A DNA stretch of 64,000 nucleotides from Amycolatopsis dendrobii. GTDB taxonomy: Bacteria > Actinomycetota > Actinomycetes > Mycobacteriales > Pseudonocardiaceae. The notes under the pieces were generated by a model. That model worked only from the letters and a program-made list of their open reading frames with translations. It searched no databases and was not told where the DNA came from. The DNA lies in the NCBI RefSeq assembly GCF_014145675.1, contig NZ_JACGZW010000006.1, positions 434,001 through 498,000 of the forward strand. Direction: 5' to 3'. The translations under genes and the position numbers were made by a program. Positions 58,889 to 64,000 of this stretch are shown one piece after another (positions within the stretch are counted from its first letter, which is position 1; each line of letters starts with the position of its first letter).

Positions 58889-59220
58889 CGAATCCCTCGG
58901 GAGCCATCGCAGCGCGAGCACTCCCAGCCCCGCGCAGAGCACCGCCGCAATACTCATCGCGACGTGCAGTCCGGTCACTTGAGCTTCCTTCGCCGTCTCG
59001 AAGGCACTCCACTCGGCGAGTGCCCATGCCGCTTGGTGTGCGACGCCGCTCCACAATCCGTAGAAGTCAGCACCGGCCGTTCCGAAGACGGCTCTGACGA
59101 CGTTCGTGTGGCTGAAAGCCTCCAGATCACCGTCTTGGCCGACTTTGATTCGCCATCGGTCCTTGTCGTTGACCTGCAGCCCAGCCTCGACAGCGGCGGC
59201 CTTCCAGTCGGCGAATGTCC
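58838..59220 (-). pseudogene. C-terminal remnant of an unidentified membrane-tailed protein
   Basis: From about 59220 down to the stop at 58838 the minus strand reads as a credible protein end: FADWKAAAVEAGLQVNDKDR, RWRIKVGQDGDLEAFSHTN, FYGLWSGVAHQAAWALAEW, then a hydrophobic helix (VAMSIAAVLCAGLGVLALRW). The FYGLWSGVAH pattern recalls HEPN/DUF5677-like helical proteins, with low certainty. The open frame continues upstream to 59494, but that part is antisense to a recognisable MmyB-like fragment and looks non-native. So the 5' part is lost. Its last 51 bp overlap the SARP gene. Confidence 0.6.
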
Positions 59221-59256
59221 GCGCCGGCGGCAGCAGTTCACGCCGGTCCTGTCTTG

Positions 59257-59418
59257 CGGACCACAGTGCCGATGGACCTGCGCCATCCGACGCTGGGCCG
59301 CGTGGATGTCGACTATCAGGTTTGGCTCCAGCCGGACAGCCCTGATCATCGACTGGAGGCTTGCACCCCCCGCGACGCGGCTTCCCGGGATGCGCTGCGG
59401 CTGCTCGCTTCGCGCTAA
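59257..59418 (+). pseudogene. C-terminal remnant of an MmyB-like XRE regulator
   Basis: About 53 codons end at 59418 and read VPMDLRHPTLGRVDVDYQVW, LQPDSPDHRLEACTPRD, ASRDALRLLASR. This is the conserved C-terminus of MmyB-like ligand-binding domains of XRE regulators. The rest of that domain and the HTH are missing; upstream sequence belongs to the opposite-strand remnant. It is a truncated gene left by deletion or rearrangement near 59220-59257. Confidence 0.72.
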
Positions 59419-59469
59419 CCGGTGCCGAAACCGCCCTGTCCGAAGCCCCGCGTATGGCATCATCCGCCG

Positions 59470-61731
59470 GTGACCGGCGAGCGGAGCGACCCACACTCCA
59501 TCGAGGCGGAAGACCTCGAAGATTTCGATTCGTGGACCGCGCAGGCCGCGCTGGCCTCCCTCATCGACGAGACCCTCAGCTCGCCCGAAGTCACCCGCCT
59601 GCTCGCCCGCGAATCGCTGCGCACCGAAGTCGTGCGCGAGGAGCTTTTCGCGAACGAAACACTGCTCGCGAAGATCCGGACGCTGCAGGACCAGGTCATG
59701 GCCGAGGGCGACCGCGGTTTCCGTCCGCGCAACCGGGCGGTGTCGCCGCGCGAGGTGGTCTGGCTGTTCGTCGCGGTGCTGCTCGGGCTCGCCTACCTCA
59801 GCCTGATGAGCGCCGCGTGGAGTCAGCTTCCGCTGTTCTTCCGGATTTTCGCCGGGATGATGATGCCGTGCGTCCTGTTCGCCACCGGCGCGCTCGCGGT
59901 CCGCAAGGTCACTTCGTTGCGCGAGTGGATGAACCCGGACGCCATGCAGTTCCACGAGGAGCAATTCGGCCTCGGCCCGCGACGTTCGTTCGCCGCGCGC
60001 GAGATCGTGCTGCCCGAGGTCCGCGACGTCATCTCCGCGCACCGGCGGCTGCACTTCGGCACGACGCTCGTTTTCGACCAGCAGCACGACCTCGGCGAGG
60101 AGGACAGCAGCCGGATCGTGCCGACCGCGGCGGCGAAACGGATCCGGCGCGTGCTCGAACGCGCGGGTTCCGGCGCGGTCGCGCTCGGCGGGCAACGCGG
60201 GTCCGGCAAAACCACCGCGATCCGTTCCATGCAGCGAGGTCTGCTGCACGGCAGCGAGAATCCCGCGCCGCTGGTCGTGGTCGCCTCCGCCCCGGCCACC
60301 TACGACGCCCGTGATTTCGTGCTGCACCTGCACAAACTGCTGTGCCAGGCCGTCCTCGCGCGGGTCCGGCAGACGCTGGGTCCAGACCTCGGCTGGCGCT
60401 GGTGGGCCCGCCGGTTCTGGCGCGGATCGGCCGACCTCGCCGTCTCCGCCGCGCTCGGCTGGGCGATCGGCGGACTGCTGTGGAACGGAAAGTTCACGCA
60501 GTTTCCTGTCGAACTGTGGCAGGCCATCAACCAGGTGCGATTCCCGGACTTGCTGGGTCCGCTGTGGACTAACCAGCCCGTGAGCAACCGGATCGCGTTG
60601 GCCGTGGTCACCGCTCTCGCGCTCCGCTGGGTGTGGAAAATCCTCGCGTCCGCGACCGGCGCGGTACTGCTCGTCTTCCGCCGCAAATCGTCCGCCGGAC
60701 CGCGCGCGCTCGAAGCCGAAGCACGGCGGCAGTTGCACCGGATCCAGTACCTCCTGACCTACACCACCGGCTGGTCCGGCAAGCTCGCCGTCCCGGCGGG
60801 CGGCGAACTGGGCCGCACGCGCACCACGCAACGGGCCGAACAGCAGCTGACGCATCCGGAAGTCGTCGACGAGTTCCGCGCGTTCGCGCAGCTGACCGCC
60901 GAATCCTTGCGCGAGGAGGGAATCACCGACCGGGTCGTGGTCGCCATCGACGAACTCGACAAGATCGGCGAGCAGGACAAGGCCCAGCAACTGGTGAACG
61001 ACATCAAGGGCATCTTCGGCGTGCCCGGCTGCCTGTACTTCGTGGCGGTGTCCGACGACGCGGTGCTCAGCTTCGAGCAACGCGGACTGGCCGTCCGCGA
61101 CGCGTTCGACAGCGCGTTTTCCGAAGTGGTGCGCCTGGAATCGTTCACACTGGACGAAAGCAGGCTGTGGATCGCGCAACGGCTGCCTGGTGTCCCGGAG
61201 CAGTTCTGCTACCTCGGCCACTGCCTATCCGGCGGCCTGCCCCGCGACCTGCGCCGCACCACGATCGACATGGTGGACGTGACGATCGAGCACTACGAAC
61301 CGTCGCTGTCGATGGTCACCGGCATCCTGGTCCGCGCCGACCTAACCGCCAAAGCCAGCGGCTTCACCGGACAAGCTCGCGGGCTCGCGCAGACGCCGGA
61401 GCTGACCGAACTGTGGCCCAAACTGCTTCGCATCCCCGACACCCGCGAAGCGGTGGAACTCGCCGAACTCGCCGCCGAACTGCACGAAGGCGCGACCCCC
61501 GACCTCGCCGACGCGGTCAACCGGCTGCGCCTGCACAGCAGCGCGTTCGTCCTCTTCTGCGCCACCGTCCTGGACATATTCACCGACGCGCTAACCCAGG
61601 CCCGGCTCACCCCGAGCCTGCACGAACTGGCCGTCGCCCGTCGGCGGCTCGCGCTGGACCCGCACCTCGCGTGGGCCGCTCTGAACGACTTCCGCAAGGC
61701 ACACGACCTGCCGCTCCCCGCCCGGGCATAA
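59470..61731 (+). CDS. membrane-anchored KAP-type P-loop ATPase
   Basis: A 753-residue protein. Residues 1-90 are acidic and helical; two membrane helices lie at about 96-145; Walker A is GGQRGSGKTT (240-249); two further membrane helices lie at about 322-340 and 374-403, inside the ATPase domain; Walker B is VVVAIDELDKIG (489-500). Transmembrane helices inserted between Walker A and B are the hallmark of the KAP family (Kidins220, PifA). PifA excludes phage T7, so a defence role is possible. GTG 59470 is the best start; neighbours are gene remnants and a hydrolase. Confidence 0.83.
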   Translation: MTGERSDPHSIEAEDLEDFDSWTAQAALASLIDETLSSPEVTRLLARESLRTEVVREELFANETLLAKIRTLQDQVMAEGDRGFRPRNRAVSPREVVWLFVAVLLGLAYLSLMSAAWSQLPLFFRIFAGMMMPCVLFATGALAVRKVTSLREWMNPDAMQFHEEQFGLGPRRSFAAREIVLPEVRDVISAHRRLHFGTTLVFDQQHDLGEEDSSRIVPTAAAKRIRRVLERAGSGAVALGGQRGSGKTTAIRSMQRGLLHGSENPAPLVVVASAPATYDARDFVLHLHKLLCQAVLARVRQTLGPDLGWRWWARRFWRGSADLAVSAALGWAIGGLLWNGKFTQFPVELWQAINQVRFPDLLGPLWTNQPVSNRIALAVVTALALRWVWKILASATGAVLLVFRRKSSAGPRALEAEARRQLHRIQYLLTYTTGWSGKLAVPAGGELGRTRTTQRAEQQLTHPEVVDEFRAFAQLTAESLREEGITDRVVVAIDELDKIGEQDKAQQLVNDIKGIFGVPGCLYFVAVSDDAVLSFEQRGLAVRDAFDSAFSEVVRLESFTLDESRLWIAQRLPGVPEQFCYLGHCLSGGLPRDLRRTTIDMVDVTIEHYEPSLSMVTGILVRADLTAKASGFTGQARGLAQTPELTELWPKLLRIPDTREAVELAELAAELHEGATPDLADAVNRLRLHSSAFVLFCATVLDIFTDALTQARLTPSLHELAVARRRLALDPHLAWAALNDFRKAHDLPLPARA

Positions 61732-61800
61732 CCAACGCTTCTGGAGTACGAAACAACTAGCTCTTGGACTTATCGCCGCGCTGCTTCTAGCGTTGCGTCC

Positions 61801-62472
61801 ATGACCACCTACGTCCTCGTCCCCGGTGCCTGCCACGGCGGCTGGTGCTTCGACCGGCTGACCGGCCAACTGCGCGACCGCGGCCACGGCGTGCTCCCGC
61901 TGACGCTCACCGGGCTCAGCGAGCGGCAGCACCTGCTGCACTCCGGGGTCAACCTCGACACCCACATCGAGGACCTCGTCCGCGCGCTGCGGGCCGAACA
62001 GGTCGAACACGCCGTGCTGGTCGGCCACAGCTACGGCGGGATGGTCATCACCGGTGCCGCCGACCGGGTCCCGGAACTGGTCGACGCGCTGGTGTACCTC
62101 GACGCTTTCGTCCCGGAAAACGGCGACTCCTGCTGGAGCCTGACCGACGACCGGCAGCGCGAGTGGTACCTGAGCGTCGGCGAGACCGGATACGCCGTCC
62201 CGCCGCTGCCGTTCTTCGACCCGCGCGCGTCGGCGCACCCGCTGGCGACCCTGCTGCAGTCGATCCGGCTGGACGGAGACTTGAGCCGGTTCCGCCGCCG
62301 GGACTACGTGTACGCGACGATGTGGGACGGCGGGTCGCCATTCGAGCCGACTTACCGGCGGCTCGTCGACGATCCGCAGTGGAATGTCCACGCGCTGGAC
62401 AGCAAGCACGACCTGATGCGGGACGCGCCGGACGAACTGCTGCGGATCCTTCTGGACGCCGGCGAGGATTAG
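61801..62472 (+). CDS. alpha/beta-hydrolase, esterase/HNL-like
   Basis: A 223-residue alpha/beta-hydrolase. YVLVPGACHGGWCFD (4-18) is the oxyanion strand, Ser77 in GHSYGG the nucleophile, and the catalytic His is expected in VHALDSKHDLMRDAP near the end. TLTGLSERQHLL is typical of plant-esterase/hydroxynitrile-lyase-like bacterial hydrolases. ATG 61801. It is a different branch from the hydrolase at 40615. Substrate unknown. Confidence 0.87.
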   Translation: MTTYVLVPGACHGGWCFDRLTGQLRDRGHGVLPLTLTGLSERQHLLHSGVNLDTHIEDLVRALRAEQVEHAVLVGHSYGGMVITGAADRVPELVDALVYLDAFVPENGDSCWSLTDDRQREWYLSVGETGYAVPPLPFFDPRASAHPLATLLQSIRLDGDLSRFRRRDYVYATMWDGGSPFEPTYRRLVDDPQWNVHALDSKHDLMRDAPDELLRILLDAGED

Positions 62473-62844
62473 ACGCAACCCGATCGTTCAGCCGCCGATG
62501 CGGCCAATACCGAACACCCGCACCCCCGATGAAAAAGTGATTACTTCCGAGCAGTTCACATTGGGCCAAATTCCACATTCATTCCTGACACCCAAATCAA
62601 AACACCCACGACCGCAGTGCAAAAAACTACAATAATCAAGATCCTAATCGTCGCCCCCAGCTGCCGATGATGCACATCAAGAAGTGAACAAGGTCACGGT
62701 TTCTTATTTCCCTGTTCTCGCCGCTGAGTTCTTTCGACAGTTTTCCCTTTGACGGAATCAGGTGCGGGACGGAATCAAACTGATAATCTCATCTCCGCAG
62801 AAACCAGTTCATCTGATGCAGCATGCGAGGCACCCCTCACGCCG
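62473..62844. other. AT-richer intergenic region, no gene seen
   Basis: This 372-bp gap between the hydrolase gene and the convergent GST gene is visibly lower in GC than its surroundings, especially at 62515-62650, with several A-runs. A small palindrome TGATG-CA-CATCA lies at 62668-62679. No frame has convincing codon use. It may be degraded DNA or a regulatory region. Confidence 0.5.
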
Positions 62845-63834
62845 TCACCTTCCCAGCTCAGGCACCCGCTCCCCCGCCGGCGGCGGCCCAGGCGGCGTCC
62901 CGTCCCCGAACGGACGCCCGCCCAGCTCCTCCCGCCCGTGCGGCGTCAGCCACCCGGCCAGCTCCGGCCCCAGCGGCACGATCCCGGTCGGATTCACGTT
63001 CCGGTGCACCACGTAGTAATGCTCCTTGATCTGCCCGAAATCGATCGTGTCCCCGAAACCGGGCGTCTGGAACAGATCCCGCGCATACGCCCACAGCACC
63101 GGCATCTCCGTCAGCTTCTGCCGGTTGCACTTGAAATGCCCGTGGTACACCGCGTCGAAGCGGACCAGCGTGGTGAACAGCCGAACGTCTGCCTCGGTGA
63201 TCGTGTCGCCTACCAGGTACCGCTGGCCTGCCAGCCGCTCGGACAGCCAGTCCAGCCGGGAGAACAACGCGCGGTACGCCTCCTCGTAAGCCTCCTGCGA
63301 AGTGGCGAAACCCGCCTTGTACACGCCGTTGTTCACGTCCCGGAAGACCTTCTCCGCGACGTCCTCGATCTCGTCGCGCAGCCGTTCCGGATACAGCTCG
63401 GGCGCGCCGTCGCGGTGATAGGCGCCCCATTCCAGCGACAGGTCGACGGTGATCTGCTTGAAGTCGTTGGTCACCACCTGTCCACTCGGGACATCCACAA
63501 TGGAGGGAACGGTAATCCCGCGCGGATAGTCCGGGTACCGCGCGAAAAACGCCTCCTGCAACCGTTCGATGCCGAGCACCGGGTCGCGGCCGCCGGGGTC
63601 GAGGTCGAAGGTCCAGCTGCGTTCGTCGTGCGTGGGGCCGCACAGGCCCATCGACAGCGCCTCTTCGAGGCCGAGCAGCCTGCGCACGATCGACGCGCGG
63701 TTCGCCCACGGGCACGCGCGCGCGATCACCAGGCGGTAGCGGCCCGGCTCCACCGGCCAGCCGTCGCGGCCGTCGGCGGTGATGCGGTCGAAGATGTAGT
63801 TCGTGTCGCGTTTGAACTCACCCTGGTCGGGCAT
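62845..63834 (-). CDS. glutathionyl/mycothiyl-hydroquinone reductase-type GST
   Basis: A 329-residue Xi-class (YqjG/ECM4-type) glutathione-transferase homologue. The catalytic Cys41 lies in ARACPWANR, DRITADGRDGWPVEPGRYRL precedes it, and the C-terminal helical domain has YLVGDTITEADVRLFTTLVR and HRNVNPTGIVPLGP. These enzymes reduce S-thiolated hydroquinones. Actinobacteria lack glutathione, so mycothiol is the probable partner. The C-terminal tail is Pro/Gly-rich (DGTPPGPPPAGERVPELG). A MarR-like gene lies 20 bp upstream in the same direction. Confidence 0.9.
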   Translation of the reverse strand: MPDQGEFKRDTNYIFDRITADGRDGWPVEPGRYRLVIARACPWANRASIVRRLLGLEEALSMGLCGPTHDERSWTFDLDPGGRDPVLGIERLQEAFFARYPDYPRGITVPSIVDVPSGQVVTNDFKQITVDLSLEWGAYHRDGAPELYPERLRDEIEDVAEKVFRDVNNGVYKAGFATSQEAYEEAYRALFSRLDWLSERLAGQRYLVGDTITEADVRLFTTLVRFDAVYHGHFKCNRQKLTEMPVLWAYARDLFQTPGFGDTIDFGQIKEHYYVVHRNVNPTGIVPLGPELAGWLTPHGREELGGRPFGDGTPPGPPPAGERVPELGR

Positions 63835-63854
63835 CGGAAGCCTTTCGTCGGGAG

Positions 63855-64000
63855 TCAGGTCTGGTCGTCCGGGCAGCCCGGACCGTCCGGCGGCTCCAGC
63901 GCGGCGGCCAGCCGGGCGAGGATCGGGCCCGCGGCGCGGACCTCCTCGGGCGAGAGGTGGTCGAACAGGAACGTGCGCACCCGTTCGAGATGCCCGGGAT
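63855..64000 (-). CDS. MarR-family regulator, C-terminal end (5' part outside window)
   Basis: The last 47 codons before the stop read PGHLERVRTFLFDHLSPEEV, RAAGPILARLAAALEPPDG and PGCPDDQT. The spacing of ...VRTFLFDHLSPEEV...LAAAL is typical of the final dimerisation helix of MarR regulators. The winged helix is beyond the window. It is upstream of the hydroquinone-reductase-type gene and probably controls it. Confidence 0.6.
   Translation of the reverse strand, partial: PGHLERVRTFLFDHLSPEEVRAAGPILARLAAALEPPDGPGCPDDQT

Noticed and set aside
59221..59494. N-terminal extension of the minus-strand remnant to a 218-residue protein
   Set aside because: This part is antisense to the recognisable end of an MmyB-like regulator and has shadow-like composition.
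58975..61221. Long minus-strand open frame (about 748 codons) opposite the KAP ATPase gene
   Set aside because: It is antisense to a gene with clear Walker motifs and membrane helices. Long antisense frames are common in high-GC DNA, and the product has no recognisable domain.

Overview
The window is chromosomal DNA from a high-GC actinomycete. GTG starts are frequent, there is one TTG start, and neighbouring genes often overlap by 4 bases. The gene set fits Pseudonocardiales and most likely Amycolatopsis: type VII secretion (ESX) accessory genes, an MptA/MptB-type mannosyltransferase, furA-katG, a PopR/ClpP locus, and large intergenic palindromes. The genus is an inference from gene content and style, not a proven assignment. 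I see no rRNA, tRNA, CRISPR array, insertion sequence or prophage.

Layout. 1-5.4 kb: carbohydrate catabolism (heparinase-like lyase, GH29 fucosidase, RraA-like protein, sugar isomerase, MFS exporter). 5.4-7.3 kb: PLP decarboxylase and a DUF4190 membrane protein. 7.4-9.2 kb: a PopR-type regulator facing a two-gene clpP operon that carries tandem PopR-type boxes; the second ClpP has alanine at the catalytic serine. 9.2-16.5 kb: beta-repeat membrane protein, HAD, TetR/VOC divergent pair with operator, GT-C mannosyltransferase, Cu/Zn SOD, and a glycosidase/PadR divergent pair with a perfect operator. 16.6-20.6 kb: a tight six-gene ESX substrate/chaperone operon without secretion machinery. 20.6-24.2 kb: an operon of histidine kinase, a REC-LuxR-BTAD fusion regulator and a VOC protein, divergent from a TlpA-like lipoprotein. 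24.3-30.7 kb: TetR, secreted papain-like protease, furA-katG, methyltransferase, TetR. 30.9-41.3 kb: two more kinase/regulator pairs, a CPBP protease, SDR, a LysR-effector-domain protein with DUF5997, a 500-bp palindrome-rich gap, a Gln/Pro/Gly-rich membrane protein and an alpha/beta hydrolase. 41.4-51.1 kb: AraC, TauE-like transporter, ArsC-like protein, acetyltransferases, azoreductase/MarR, a LigD-like PE-Pol protein overlapping an MFS gene, an XRE-cupin regulator and a coiled-coil/membrane pair. 51.1-58.9 kb: MBL hydrolase, amino-acid permease, kynureninase, TetR and a 1020-residue SARP/AfsR-type regulator. 58.8-62.5 kb: two gene remnants, a membrane-anchored KAP-type P-loop ATPase and a hydrolase. 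62.8-64 kb: a glutathionyl/mycothiyl-hydroquinone reductase-type GST and the end of a MarR gene.

Regulation is a clear theme. Many divergent pairs share intergenic palindromes (TetR/VOC, PadR/glycosidase, MarR/azoreductase, kinase/CPBP). Convergent gene ends carry two families of long palindromes whose arms vary with base pairing preserved, which suggests bidirectional terminators or structured mobile repeats. The best candidates for new biology are the ClpP pair with one probably inactive subunit, the orphan ESX operon, the REC-LuxR-BTAD fusion, and the KAP ATPase beside decayed genes.
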